From NCBI GenBank assembly GCA_030248195.1, contig JASAND010024079.1, positions 19,183 to 83,182 of the forward strand: a DNA stretch of 64,000 bases, written 5' to 3'. The DNA comes from Trissonchulus latispiculum (taxonomy: Eukaryota; Nematoda; Enoplea; Enoplida; Ironidae). Of this stretch, positions 21,291-32,514 are shown piece after piece (the first letter of the stretch is position 1; each line of letters opens with the position of its first letter). The notes under the pieces were generated by a model. It was given only the letters and a program-made list of their open reading frames with translations, searched no databases and was not told the DNA's origin. Position numbers and translations under genes: made by a program.

Positions 21291-21925
21291 ACCAGTTCCT
21301 GGTTCAAGCTTCAGGAGATAGTTGGAAGGTTGATCTTTTGCACACAAAGGTTATTGGGCATGGGGAATTCACTGGTGGTGTTATTTTGGGGATCCGAGCC
21401 AAGGCTGGCCAGATCTGGTTCAACTGGTTCAAAGTTGAACCAGTTCCTGGTTCAAGCTACTGGAGATAGCTGGAAGGCTGATATTTGGCATACAAAGGTT
21501 ACTGGGCATGGGAAATCCACCGGTGGTGTTATTTTGGGGTTCCGACCCATGGCTGGTCAGATCTGGTTCAACTGGTTCAAAGTTGAACCAGTTCCTGGTT
21601 CAAGCTACTGGAGATAGCTGGAAGGCTGATATTTGGCATACAAAGGTTATTGGGCATGGGGAATCCACTGGTGGTGGTATTTTGGGGATCCGACCCATGG
21701 CTGGCCAGATCTGGTTCAACTGGTTCAAAGTTGAACCAGTTCCTAGTTCAAGCTACTGGAGATATCTGGAAGGCTGATATTTGGCATACAAAGGTTATTG
21801 GACAAGAGGAATTCACTGGTTGTGTTATTTCGGCGATCCGACCTATGGCTGGCCAGATCTGGTTCATCTGGTTCGAAGTTGAACCAGTTCCTGGTTCAAG
21901 CTACTGGAGATAGCTGGAACGCTAC
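21291..21925 (+). repeat. 148-bp tandem array, about 4.3 units
   Basis: GGAGATA recurs at 21314, 21462, 21610, 21758 and 21906, a constant 148-bp period. Each unit carries the inverted pair GGTTCAACTGGTTCAA / TTGAACCAGTTCC. It follows the 176-bp array directly and shares the GGTTCA block, suggesting one array was derived from the other. Confidence 0.95.
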
Positions 21926-22037
21926 GATTTTGTATACAAATGTTATTGGACATGCGAATTGGTCATACCACCTAAAACAGCGTTTTTCGGAGTTTCGGAG
22001 CCTTAATAAGGCGGCGCTGCCAAAAATTGGAAGAAGG

Positions 22038-22933
22038 ACAAGTAGGAAAAATGCTCCTTGCAGTCGCATGTAAAATGCAATATGAGCTATGAGGGTCAAC
22101 ATTTAAATGTGTCAAGGACAAGATTTAAAACGTCTAATATGAGCCAGCATCTAAATCGGTAAAGGACAAGATGTAACTGGCTAATATGAGCCGCTACGTT
22201 TCTCTTGGGCTCATATTGACGCGAGGATACTAAGTTGAGTTAACTCTTTTGCACTTTTCAAATTCGCATATACGTATGCATAATTGTCCTGACATAGGTA
22301 CGTGTGCTCTTGATACAATAAGTAAAGTCAATCGTACGACACCGTGGATAAGCACACATCCAATTTTTACAGATCAGTTGTGTATTTTGTTGTATAAATG
22401 CTATGTACAGTGAGCCGATAGCGAAGACTATACCGGTTTGCAGGAGCTTTAGACATTTGTTTCTAGTATTTCAGTGTTTCAAAACTGGTATATGCCAAAT
22501 ATATACCACCTAATTCAACTTTAAGGGGAGAACTTTAGCTGTATAAAGTGTTCAGATATGTACCTTAAATTCGGTGTTTGAGCTGGCAAAACTAGATTCA
22601 GGCAGGACATCTGTAACCAAACATTACATGAAGCTATTGATATTACGCAAAACGGTGAGGATTTGTTCAAAGACTTGGGAATAAAAGTAAAAAGTCTGTA
22701 GGCGAAATGGTATGATGTCGTGATGTTAAGCCGTTGAAACCACGGCAGCGAGCGTCAATATGAGCCCAAGAGAAACGTAGCGGCTCATATTAGCCAGTTA
22801 CATCTTGTCCATTACCGATTTAGATGCTGGCTCATATTAGACGTTTTAAATCTTGTCCTTGACACATTTAAATGTTGACCCTCATAGCTCATATTGCATT
22901 TTACATGCGACTGCAAGGAGCATTTTTCCTACT

Positions 22934-22936
<3 letters not shown>
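22038..22936. mobile_element. Foldback segment with ACAAGTAGG ends
   Basis: Arms of about 185 bp: ACAAGTAGGAAAAATGCTCC from 22038 and its complement ending at 22936. Both contain repeated CTCATATTAG-type and GACAAGAT motifs. The 500-bp loop (22225-22745) shows no gene. A related foldback is at 43435-44285. Confidence 0.75.
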
Positions 22937-22978
<42 letters not shown>

Positions 22979-23280
22979 TACGTAGTGTATATAATGATTG
23001 GAACCAAGATTTGTTTCACCTCAGGATTTGCTTCAGTATATAATTGCTTTTGTCTACTTCTGAAACGAGATTTATTAGAATTGAAAAGCATTGATTAATA
23101 TATCTCAATCAGGGGCCGTATTACAGATACAATACTGGCTATCTTCAGCTACAGATAGCCCTAACTATAACTAAAATTCATTACCCACCTCCTGAAGCAA
23201 AAACCTATGGTGGGATCGTTTATATACGTAAGTTTTCCTTAGGTTTGACGAATGTTTATTTTATATTAAATCATTTCCAG

Positions 23281-23370
23281 GTTGTGGTTCGCCGTCCTGA
23301 TCGCTCTCAAGATCACGTTGTGTCAACTTCAAATAAATTTGCTGTGAAAGCCGGTCAAGTTTTTGTTCCG
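23281..23370 (+). CDS. EBAG9: EBAG9/RCAS1-like, coding exon 3
   Basis: A 90-bp exon between TTTCCAG and GTAAGT, phase 0 at both ends. It encodes VVVRRPDRSQDHVVSTSNKF and ten more residues ending GQVFVP. It continues directly from QKK of exon 2, matching the basic KIVIKKRE segment after the DMTP motif in the human protein. It has no stop in frame and good splice sites. The segment is poorly conserved in the family, so support comes mainly from phase, position and the basic start. Confidence 0.85.
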
Positions 23371-23559
23371 GTAAGTATATACGTACTACAGATACTCTTC
23401 TTAAGAATTGTAGCAATTTGGATGTGCTTAGTCGTTTGCCCGGGCCGTATGCTACTGGGGTTGGGAGGTTGAGGATGCCACCACCATTTTTGGTTTTTTC
23501 CTCGAGTGCCGGGCCCGAAAACCAGATTTTTTTAAAATCTTTATACTGATATGCCGATG

Positions 23560-23738
23560 CCCGTCATATGACGGGCAACTACTGAAAATTTTAGAATTTC
23601 ATTCTCATATGCCACCTGCAAAGCTTAAGTCGTTCTATTATGCCGACTTCTTTGATAGTGCTATCTTTAACGTTAGTCTCAGCCCGTCATATGACGGGTC
23701 GGCATTATAGAAGAGATGACTTCCCGTCATATGACGGG
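23560..23738. repeat. Three copies of palindrome CCCGTCATATGACGGG
   Basis: The 16-bp perfect palindrome sits at 23560-23575, 23683-23698 and 23723-23738 in intron 3. It has the form of a dimeric-protein binding site but could be a duplicated relic of a mobile element's end. No function is known to me. Confidence 0.85.
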
Positions 23739-23744
23739 TGAGGC

Positions 23745-24270
23745 AGCGAATCTCAGATCTGGACCCCTACAACCGATGTCCACCTTGGAAAGGGATATAT
23801 GGACTACTCTGATGACCGTTACGACGGCCGGTACCCATATCACAATCCAATGGGTCCCCAGCCACGTCGGAGTCTGGGGAAATGAAGCTGCTGATATTGC
23901 AGCTAAAAATGCTCTCTCCCTAACCCAGAGACGGTCTGACGCCGATATGCTGACTGCCAAAGCCGCCATAAAACGCTACATCAAGGAGAAGTGTCATCAG
24001 TTGTGGGGTCGGTACGACAGCGAAGGTATCTACCCGGAACATCTGCCGTGCCGAAATCCCAAGAAGCCGGTCTCGCCCGAAAGGAGAGCGTGATTCTGTC
24101 GCAGCTGCGTTGCAAGGGTCACTGCTCCATCCTTGCAAAACAACAATTCCGAATAGGAATTGTCCAATCCCCGGTTTGTCATTCCTGCGGGACCCATGAG
24201 GAGGACCTTGCCCACCTCCTCCTCCATTGCCCCGCCCATAGCGCCTCCTGGCGCCGTCACCTGGGGAGTA
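23745..24270 (+). pseudogene. LINE fragment: RNase H domain and zinc-knuckle tail
   Basis: Two frames in series show a non-LTR retrotransposon 3' end: first THITIQWVPSHVGVWGNEAA, the RNase H signature with the conserved His and Asp, then LSQLRCKGHCSILAKQ and CHSCG..EDLAHLLLHCP, the Cys/His tail typical of Jockey/CR1/R1-group elements. A frameshift lies near 24070-24090. The reverse transcriptase part is missing, so it is a dead 5'-truncated copy in intron 3. Confidence 0.85.
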
Positions 24271-24535
24271 GGCCTGTAAAAACTACAGGTTTCTTTGGTA
24301 TTTTCTACAGGAAACTCCTGTAATAAAAACTACAGGTTTCCTTAGTATTTAGTACAGGAAACTCCTTTAATTTTTACTATTCGAGAGGCCGGTAAAAAAT
24401 ACAAAAGTTACTTTTGTGGAAAATACAGGAAGCCCCGCTAGTGACTGACCGCGCAGGAGCACTTTGTAGAAAACTACAGCAATTCCTGTAATTGCTACAG
24501 GAGTCTTTTTAAGACTGCAATAAAAGTGGGTGCCC
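24271..24535. repeat. CTACAGG-type palindromic repeat cluster
   Basis: ACTACAGGTTTC, TACAGGAAACTCCTGTA and related forms recur at least six times in both orientations. This resembles the subterminal arrays of the hAT-like elements, but clear ends were not found. Confidence 0.5.
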
Positions 24536-24747
24536 GTTTTGGTTTTTTTAACTAATATAATATACAATTTGAAAATGTTGGAAAGTTGTGGCTTTAGAAT
24601 CTTTATCTGACTATTACAATCATACCATTGCTTGTATAAACCAGTGTGCTCTGGATTAATTCCCTAAGTCTGATAACGGCCTGCCTTTGTTTGACTGCCC
24701 TCGGTGTACAGCACCAATGATATAGAAGTTATGTGCTCTTCTCTCCT

Positions 24748-24819
24748 GGCTCCGTGGTGTAGTGGTTGCACGCCTAACTGCAGTTCGGGAGGTCCGTGGT
24801 TCGATTCCCGGCGGAGCCA
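24748..24819 (+). tRNA. tRNA-Cys-like (GCA anticodon)
   Basis: Perfect 7-bp acceptor stem GGCTCCG/CGGAGCC plus A; A box TGGTGTAGTGG; loop CTGCAGT gives GCA (Cys). B box GGTTCGATTCC. The anticodon stem CCTAA/TCGGG has one mismatch and the T-stem pairs well only with a bulged T. The T-arm block CCGTGGTTCGAT is shared with the tRNA-like units at 14204 and 14700, hinting at a common mobile source. A decayed tRNA or SINE head is as likely as a working gene. Confidence 0.5.
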
Positions 24820-25718
24820 AATCTTTACATCGGACCGTATCAATTTGTTTATCTTTGAGTCCTCCACCTTTCAGAATTTTGGATACTATAATCCCGTGCA
24901 GTGATCACCGCTGCCTGTTCCGAAATAGCTCCCCATTTATCAGTAGGTATATACGTGCCAGAATGAAATGTTTGCCCCGTTTACCGTTTACCCAGTCATT
25001 TAAATTTTGTTAACAACTGATATCAATTTTGTTGTAATTTTCATTCCCGCAGAATGAAGACAATGTCGGGAAAAAACTGATTTTCCGGAATATCCAGAAT
25101 CGTGTGCAACGTCGTGCAATTCCGTAAATTCTTAACAGTTTTCTCCTGGATGTTTAAAAAGCAATGTCTTTCTTTTTCCTTAGTTTTGGTTATTGAAAAC
25201 TTTCAATTTGTGCAAATGCCTTTGGCACACAAAACGGTATTTTTAGGGGTGTTCCGAAAAGGGGGAGGAGTTTTTTGCAAAAATGAGCCAAACATTTTTG
25301 GCGTATTTTACACGTAGAAACGCAAGAAGTTCTCAAAAATATCAGGATTTAAGCTAAAAATAGCCATTTTTACAAAAAATCTCCGGTGAAACCGCAAAAG
25401 TTTTGAAAATTCGCCTATTTGTGGGAAACATTTGGGCCCCTAAAAAACCCGGGGGGAGCGAAAATCCCGGGAGGGGCGATTTCGGGGAGAGGGGAGGCAT
25501 TTGGTGGGGAAGTCAATTTCGGAGGAGATCCGCCCCCCCCCCGTAAAAGTACCGTGACAAATAGAGTATGTCAGGTCAAAATTAAAACTATGTTTCCTGT
25601 GTTTTATTTCTACCTTTTATTATCTGGACGTATGTACTGCGTCAGTCCAATAGCCAAGGGCTTTCTTATAAATGCACAAAATGATAAATTCGTTTACGTT
25701 TGCCTCTATTTTGCTTAG
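24820..25718. other. Distal intron 3
   Basis: Contains a G-rich repeat relic (25430-25550, with CCCGGGGGGAGCG and TCCCGGGAGGGGCG) resembling 2275-2320, then normal AT-rich sequence up to the exon 4 acceptor. No other exon is seen. Confidence 0.5.
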
Positions 25719-25949
25719 GAGACGGGCCCTGAGCTGGGAGAGTTGGAGGATGTCGGCGGCGGCTTTGATGATAACGCCTGGACTCTGGAGGCAGATGAAC
25801 TGATAACAGATGATATGCTCAAGGCCTCGCGGGCCAGGGAGCGAGAACTGCGTCGACAGCGACAGCTCCAGTTGCAGCACCAACAGCAACTGCAGCACTC
25901 TCAGACTGCAGCACATTCCTCCGGTTTAGAGGCTGTGAGATTATCATGA
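25719..25949 (+). CDS. EBAG9: EBAG9/RCAS1-like, terminal coding exon
   Basis: Acceptor TTTTGCTTAG; phase 0; 76 codons plus TGA at 25947-25949. It encodes PELGELEDVGGGFDDNAW, then an acidic stretch, then a predicted coiled coil rich in Arg and Gln (RARERELRRQRQ, QLQHQQQLQH), ending EAVRLS. The human protein has SELGDLDTWQENTNAW, an acidic stretch, a charged coiled coil and a VKLS end. EBAG9 is a Golgi-associated modulator of secretory-granule and lysosome exocytosis that acts through this coiled coil. The four exons give about 224 aa, close to the 213 aa of the human protein. Confidence 0.93.
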   Translation, partial: ETGPELGELEDVGGGFDDNAWTLEADELITDDMLKASRARERELRRQRQLQLQHQQQLQHSQTAAHSSGLEAVRLS

Positions 25950-26612
25950 TCCTTCCCGTCCTTCCTTCCTTCCTTCCTTATAGCCTCACCGATGGATGTT
26001 ACTCATATCCTATTGAAGGAGATTTCCCCCCCCAACTTTTTCATTTGGAACTGGGATCGGTTTCTCCGTTTATATTCGATGCCCTTCTACCAATGTGTGA
26101 ATCCCATCCAGTGGGGACGTTGTCGAATTTGTACGAACGGCTTATATCTGCGAGCTGCGTTTCTGTAGCCCTGATTCGCCTGTCATCGTTTTGGCATTGA
26201 TCTGATAATCTGTGTGCCAAAATTGGTTCAAAGATGTTGTTGGCAGTCCTTACAGTTTTTTGATGAAACGATGAAAATGATCTAAGACCTGTATCTGTGG
26301 TGTAAACATTTTATTTTGTTTTCGTGTATCATCAGTCTATACGTTTATCTATGTGTGACTGGCTGATAGCAATTAATACTATCAAGAGTGTATAATAGTA
26401 AGAGTGTGACACTCTTACACTAGCATGAACAAATCATGCTAGGTATGCTCGGTGCGTTAACTCGGGACCCCCCCCCCGGAACTTCCGGGGGGGGGGTCCC
26501 ACTTTGCACTATCTACACGCTTTCATATAAGCGTGTGTCTGCTCGCTGATTGGCCCATTAGCCTAAGGCTTACAGTAGGCATTTTATTAATAATTTTTAA
26601 TTAATTAATAAT

Positions 26613-26819
26613 AACTTTAATTAGGTTAATGCAATTAAAAAACTAACTCGACAACTTTGTAGTATTTTTCTGCTCTTTTCAATTATATAAAAATTGTTGC
26701 ATAATACAAAAATTCGAAGGAACGTAATCTGCAACAATTTCTATATCGTTGGAAAGAGCAGAAAAAATACTACAACGTTGTCGAGTTAGTTTTTTAATTG
26801 CATTAACCTAATTAAAGTT
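26613..26819. repeat. Perfect-stem palindrome inside foldback
   Basis: AACTTTAATTAGGTTAATGC from 26613 pairs with its complement ending at 26819; arms are about 95 bp with a short loop, and contain CTAACTCGACAAC and AGAGCAGAAAAA partners. Confidence 0.8.
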
Positions 26820-26827
26820 ATTATTAA

Positions 26828-27245
26828 CAAGAGTACATAATACATAAGAGTATGACAGCAGGCATACTCTATGTATTATAGGCCTGCTACATCCTCTGCA
26901 CGCTATCGGCTGACCCCCCCATAAATCAGACCCCCCTTGACCCCGCCCCTATACATGTACGGCGTCCAAACGGGGGGTCGGGGTCTATGTTAGTATATTT
27001 ACACGTTAAGCTTGACAAGGGCCCAATTTGTGTACGGGGTCTAAGCTTGTATGATTTACACATATGTGTACAAAATATACAAACACGAGCCCGATCCCCC
27101 GTTTGGACCCCGTACCAGTATAGGGGCGGGGTGAGGGGGGTCTGATTTATGGGGGGGGGTCACCCGATAGCGCGCATCGGATGCAGCGAGCTCATAATAC
27201 ATAGCGTATGACGCTTGTCATACTCTTATGTATTATGTACTCTTG
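26828..27245. mobile_element. Nested relative of the same foldback family
   Basis: Termini CAAGAGTACATAATACATAA and complement ending ACTCTTG, close to those of the host element. TTATTAA occurs on both sides (26821-26827 and 27246-27252), again a perfect 7-bp duplication. Length 418 bp, with a CCCCCC/GGGGGG-bounded core (26915-27163). No coding capacity. Confidence 0.8.
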
Positions 27246-27476
27246 TTATTAATTAATTAAAAATTACTAATAAAATGCCTACTGTAAGCCTTAGGCTAAT
27301 GGGCCAATCAGCGAGCAGACACACGCTTATATGAAAGCGTGTAGATAGTGCAAAGTGGGACCCCCTCCGAAGTTCCGGGGGGGGCCCGAGTTAACGCACC
27401 GAGCATACCTAGCATGATTTGTTCACGCTAGTGTAAGAGTGTCACACTCTTATCTATTATATACTCTTGATACTAT

Positions 27477-28223
27477 ACTTAAGTTTAGTGCATCTGGGTC
27501 ATCTTGGAAAAGATTTCGCTGATTTCAGGAGCTCTCCTTATGATCTTAGCTTATTATTCCGCATAATATGGTTTCAAATGATTGGCTAATCTCCCAAGCT
27601 GGAAGTGCTGGTTGGTTGATTATCTCCTCCCAGGTTCGGCAGCGGCTTGGCAGTTTTTACACATGCAAACGTCAAATTTGTTTCAAAAATTGCATTCCCC
27701 TCCTCATATGGGTGAGCCCTCATAAGATTTCGCCCTAAACTAAGTCAAGTGGTTGTCCATCAACAGTTTCTCATACTATCTGGATGTGTTTGGGATAGGT
27801 ATAAAAAGTAACCAGTATATAATGGCTTTTCAGCTATGAATGCTTTCTTCTGTGTTACTGTATTTTGTGTTACGTGATGCTAGTGTTATTTATTGTTGAG
27901 TGTATTCCATGTATTCGTCTTTGCAGAATATGAAGAATAAATTTTGTTAAGTATTTATTAGTAAAGACCTCTTTGTTTGGGTTTGTTACATTATTATACT
28001 CCATATGTTAACTTTTAAGAAGGCATGCGGCAGAAGTTAAGATGTGACATACGCATGTGGACTTGCTTTTTGGATTTCTGTCACGCCTAATATCGGGTTA
28101 GGGTCATCTCCTAGTGCATTTTCCCGAAATGGAGGAGCAAAAGCTTTGTAGCTGGACCAGCTCTATTAGATCCTAGAATCAGGTTTTATTCAGGGTGTAA
28201 ATTTTGTATGAATGTATTAGTAT
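27477..28223. other. Probable distal 3' UTR and intergenic DNA
   Basis: No open frame of note. Contains the candidate polyadenylation signal at 27936. No repeat is recognised. Confidence 0.45.
27936..27941 (+). terminator. Candidate polyadenylation signal for EBAG9-like gene
   Basis: AATAAA followed by a T/GT-rich stretch (TTTTGTTAAG, then CTCTTTGTTTGGG). It lies about 2.0 kb after the stop codon; the distance is inflated by the 1.1-kb insertion at 26383-27469. No transcript evidence is available, and earlier sites are possible. Confidence 0.3.
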
Positions 28224-28583
28224 TGATGTGCACTGGATATCCGCATAATTTTCATATCTGGATAATATCCGATTTGAGAAAATATCGGGATATCCGTTTA
28301 CATTTTGGACAAAGTATATATTTATTTGAAAAATTACAATTGAATACTTTTATTATTCAATTCTTTAGAATACTTTTCTAAATTTTCTCTAATTTTAGAG
28401 TCAAAGTTGTAGCTTGGCTTTGTACTAGAAATTAACATGGCAATGAAAAATTGCCGGAAACATTGAAATTTTAAGTGTAAAATAAAAAAGTTTTGAATAG
28501 GCAGATTACCGGATATACGGACATCCCTTTATCGCAAAATAGGCGGATATCCGAATTCGAAAAAATATCTGGTGCCCATCGCT
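28224..28583. mobile_element. Short hAT-like MITE with GGATATCCG repeats
   Basis: Termini TGATGTGCACTGGATATCCG and, at the other end, ATATCTGGTGCCCATCGCT are imperfect inverted repeats. The palindromic motif GGATATCCG lies just inside both ends. About 360 bp, no coding sequence. Confidence 0.5.
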
Positions 28584-28984
28584 ATGTAGTACTTTTAATA
28601 AGCTGTTGAATCCGTTCACCAAAATCCATTGTTTGGTTTTACTCCATGAGTTATCTGCCAGTTTTGTGTAGGAACTAGGGTGTTCTTAAAAACGGGTGGG
28701 TTCAACCGGTATATCTGGTTTAGCAAAATACATTTTGAAATATCAAAAAGATTTCATTATTGATGGCATTTCGTGGTGCGTTTAAAGTATGAGGTCGGCT
28801 GGATTCATCGGCCGGTCAGTTCACTATTAGCCTGCCATCATCAATCGGCCCACTGCGCACTGGTCTGGCCGGAGGAGGCCAGTGAAAAATGCTACAAGAT
28901 AGACTGCTTATGCTATACGTCTCCGTGATTTGCACAACTATTCCAAACCTTCACATCGGCAATAAAGTATTGGTCACTAAATAC

Positions 28985-30796
28985 TAGGCATGGGCACGGG
29001 TAGTCGGGTACCCGACGGGTACCCGGGTACCCGAAAATTTTCGGGTACCCGGGTCCTGCTTCGGGTACCCGATATCCAGTTTAAACCGGAAAAAACCGGA
29101 TAAAACCGGTTTAATCTGAATTTTTTTGAGAGAATTTTTTGGCTCAGAAACTTTTTAACTACCAAAATTTTTGGCTAAGAAAATTTGTACCACCGAAGAT
29201 TTTCAGTTTATTATTAAATTTAATATTATAAAAAGATACTACAACAGTAAAAGGAAGCAATGGGAAGAGGAATTCGTCCTGGTATTTTTCAAACATTTTA
29301 TAATTTTCTAATTTTAGATTTGTTTTTAAAATGTTAAATTTACCTTGCTCTAATAATTTTTTATTTCTTTAAATTCCTGTTGGAGCAATATGCGGAAGTA
29401 GAGAACTATTTAAAACTTAAAATTCACAAGATACAAACAATACTGTTTGCATCAAATTAGTGACTTTTGTCACAGCTCTTGCGTTGTCCTCTAAACTGTA
29501 AGAAACAATTTACCATTAGATGGTGTCAATAGTGACTGATATGATTTTGAAAGTTTAGTGATTCCATTGCCATGCCACATTGCCACATGGTCAACGTTGA
29601 AAACTTCCTTCACTAATGGCCAACGCTCATTAGGTTTCAAATTTGTCAACTCTAGCTGTTTCTAAACTGAATTCTGAACTAAGAAAATGCTCCCAGATTG
29701 TTTGAGCATTCATTTAACCAAATGTTGAGCATACGAGCTTTTGGACGATTCTTTGGTATGTGCACGCCTTTTGTCACTGAGAAAGTTTATCCAAGTTGAG
29801 TGAGATAGTTACTTTGACTTTCTTCGGATACAGTGGAATCGTAGTGATAGTAAATGAATTTTTTTCAAGGAATATTTAATAAATGTCTTGCAAACGTTTA
29901 ATAAAAGTTCTAAAGGACTTGCATCTCTCATCAGTTTACATTTAGTAAAGTTACTCCAAAAGCAAAAGGACAGAGAGAGGGAAAGGAAATTGGAAAGTAG
30001 CAATTGTTTTCAGGTAAAAAATTATAAAATTAATCTAAATGGAAAATGTAAACACTAATCTCAACACCTACGTCAATTTATTGAGTTTAAAATTTTACAT
30101 TGTTGTCAATAAAGTCAGTGTAGTGTCCGATCACAAAAAATTTAGCTATTTATCCAAGACATTTTATTTTTACCTGGTTTTATTAAGAAATTAAATTACG
30201 TAAAAGGAAAAACGAAAAGAATATACGTAAAAACCTAAAACTTAGTACTTCTTGCAGGTTTTGCTTGTTTGCTCTCTTTTGTGCTGTTCCAATTTCCAGA
30301 GACAAGCAGTTGAAGTTAGCTAAATTTTGTCATTGGGATTTGCTCTTATAATCCAAATACTTTCTAAAATTTGTTAAGATTTAAAGATTAGAGGAAGCGG
30401 ACAGGGCAACGGTGGTACGAAAGTGCTGATCTGAGCGCGCAAAAACCAATGTTGTCTGTATCAGCATCAGCTTCTGATACCATGACAATTAATTGAAAGT
30501 CCCTATAAGCCATTTTAATTCTTTAAAAATCCTTTGAAATATCTTAGGAATAAAAATCTAACCAATCTAAGCTCAATGTGAATAAAGGCCCCTGAAAAGG
30601 TTAAATTTCAAAATGGCCAAATCCGAAAAATGGGTTAAAATGTCTCGGGTACCCGAAAGTGCTCGGGTACCCGGGTACCCGGGTACCCGATTACCCGGGT
30701 ACCCGGGTACCCGGGTAGTGTCGCAATTACCCGACATAGGGCTTCGGGTAGTACCGGGTACCCGGGTCCAAATTTTTGGACCCGTGCCCATGCCTA
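28985..30796 (+). mobile_element. Non-autonomous hAT element, GGGTACCCG family, copy 1
   Basis: TIRs TAGGCATGGGCACGGGT (28985) and ACCCGTGCCCATGCCTA (ending 30796). CTAAATAC lies on both sides (28977-28984 and 30797-30804), a perfect 8-bp duplication as hAT transposases make. Both ends carry arrays of CGGGTACC (28995-29070, 30645-30770). The 1.5-kb interior is AT-rich with no transposase, so it is non-autonomous. Confidence 0.85.
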
Positions 30797-31654
30797 CTAA
30801 ATACCATGAAGTGTAATGTTGATGTCACTGGTGGTAAGTTTGCTGCCGGAGGGGTGGAGTACTGAAATTTTAGTAGTCGATTAGGGAAAACTTTCCAAAC
30901 TGTGGGTACACTTGCGTTTTCCCCCTGTTTTTCCTCCATACTTTTGATTTTTTTAACCAATAAACTTCACAGTTTATATTAGGCATGGGCACGGGTCCAA
31001 AGATTTTGACCCGGGTAGCCGGTACTACCCGAAGCCGGGTAATTGTGACACAACCCGGGTACCCGAGTATTTTCGGGTACCCGAAAAAGTTTTAACCCAA
31101 TTTTCGGGGATGGCCGTTTTAAAATTTAACTGCTTTCAGGTTTCTTTATTCAAATTGAGTTTAAGTTGAATAGATTTTCAGTTTTAAGCTATTTTAAAGA
31201 CGTTTTAATATTTAAAAGGGATTCTAGTGATTTCCAATTAATTGTCAGGGTGTCTCAAGTCGATGCTGATACACACAACTTTGATTTTTATTTTATAACC
31301 ATGCTTAGTTGAGCAATTTTCTGAGTTTCGTACCATCGTTGTGCTGTCCGCTTCCTCTAGCCTTTAAATGTAAACAAATTTTAGAAAACTTTTGCATTAT
31401 ATCTAAGGGTAAATCACATATATAACAAATTTGACTAACTTCAACTGCGTATCTCTGGAAATCGGGAACAGCACGAAAGCAAGCAAGCGAGCTAAAGCTG
31501 CACTAAGTACGAAGTTTAACGTAGTTCTGCAGCAGAAATTTAATTTCATAGGGAAACTCTATAAAGCTTTGGATTAAAACTTTGGATTAAAAACTAAATT
31601 TTTGTGATCGCACAGTGCGCTTTACTCACAAATGTAAAATTTTAAACTCACTCA

Positions 31655-32514
31655 AGTGCCAGAAAAATTGATTGGATTCTTGTTTTAAGAAATAATATAA
31701 ATTCACTTTTCTTAAGTTGCTGGCATCCTTTTGTGCAGTGTTTTTATGGTGATTCTTTAAAACACTATAACTTTCGCAGTTTTGGAAGTTGGAAAGAGTT
31801 TTATGCATCGTTTTAAAGCTTATAATCAGGACATTCATATGAGCTTACGAAACTAGCAAAATTATTAAAAAATAGCAAACATTTTCTGACATAACCCCAA
31901 ATATAGACCAAACATTTTTGAACATTGATTTTTCAAAACTGCGGAACCAGGCAAAATTTCTTTTTGTGCTATCATACAGAGGACATATGGGCCGAGGGAC
32001 GTATTTTTTGGTTTTGCTCAGTATCACTCAGCGGTTGAGAAAATTCGCAAAATGCACGGAAGCACTAAATTTTTAAACTTTGCACTAAATTTTCTCGAAA
32101 CGGGGAAGTTTTAGCCAAAACCAAGAAAAACGTCCCTCCGCAATAGAACGAATTTCCATTTTCCCGAAACTCTCCGGAATCTGTAGAGTAGTTTTTAAGA
32201 AATCTATGTTTAAAACAAAATAACCGCAGTTTAGCCAAAATAGTTTTCCGGCCAAATCTCTGGCTGAAAGCAATAAAGTCCGGCTAGTAGGGCTTCATAA
32301 AATGTGCATTTGCACGCTGTATTGATTGAGTATAATGGAACAAAATTGTTCGCAAGGTTTGGCAGTAATTTTGAAAAAACTGATTTCCTCGAAATTGGCC
32401 ATTTTTTGATCCTAAAAATGGTTTTTTGCTTATACTGACTTAACCACTGGAAATAGCTCAAAGGTTGTAGAAGCAAAAATGTTCATTTTTGTGTCCTCTT
32501 TCCAGCCATAACAA
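31655..32514. other. Foreign DNA between hAT part and LINE
   Basis: Not shared with hAT copy 1, so it belongs to an insertion, possibly the same event as the LINE or an older one. No coding sequence is recognised. Confidence 0.4.

Larger units (their letters stand above)
20350..22936 (+). mobile_element. HINE-like composite element B
   Basis: Starts with a variant hairpin, ATCATGAGGGTGCGCGGA then GCGCCCCTCATAATATG, continues through 500 bp of unique sequence and two tandem arrays, and ends GGAGCATTTTTCCTACTTGT at 22936. The reversed element at 43435-45755 has the same parts in the same order, so the whole is one unit. The last 900 bp form a foldback (22038-22936). Flanks show AT-rich sequence and no target duplication. 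Confidence 0.6.
26383..27469. mobile_element. Foldback element with 7-bp target duplication, in EBAG9 3' region
   Basis: Termini CAAGAGTGTATAATA and its near-complement ending ACTCTTG. ATACTAT stands directly on both sides (26376-26382 and 27470-27476), a perfect 7-bp target duplication. Arms of about 240 bp pair, including a C/G-run block and CACGCTTTCATATAAGCGTG, itself a palindrome. The interior holds another palindrome (26613-26819) and a smaller relative (26828-27245). It lies about 430 bp after the stop codon, probably within the 3' UTR. Confidence 0.8.

Noticed and set aside
20972..22073. Series of frames with repeated WFNWFKVEPVPGSSYW-like peptides
   Set aside because: Products of the 148-bp and 176-bp tandem arrays; frames shift from unit to unit.
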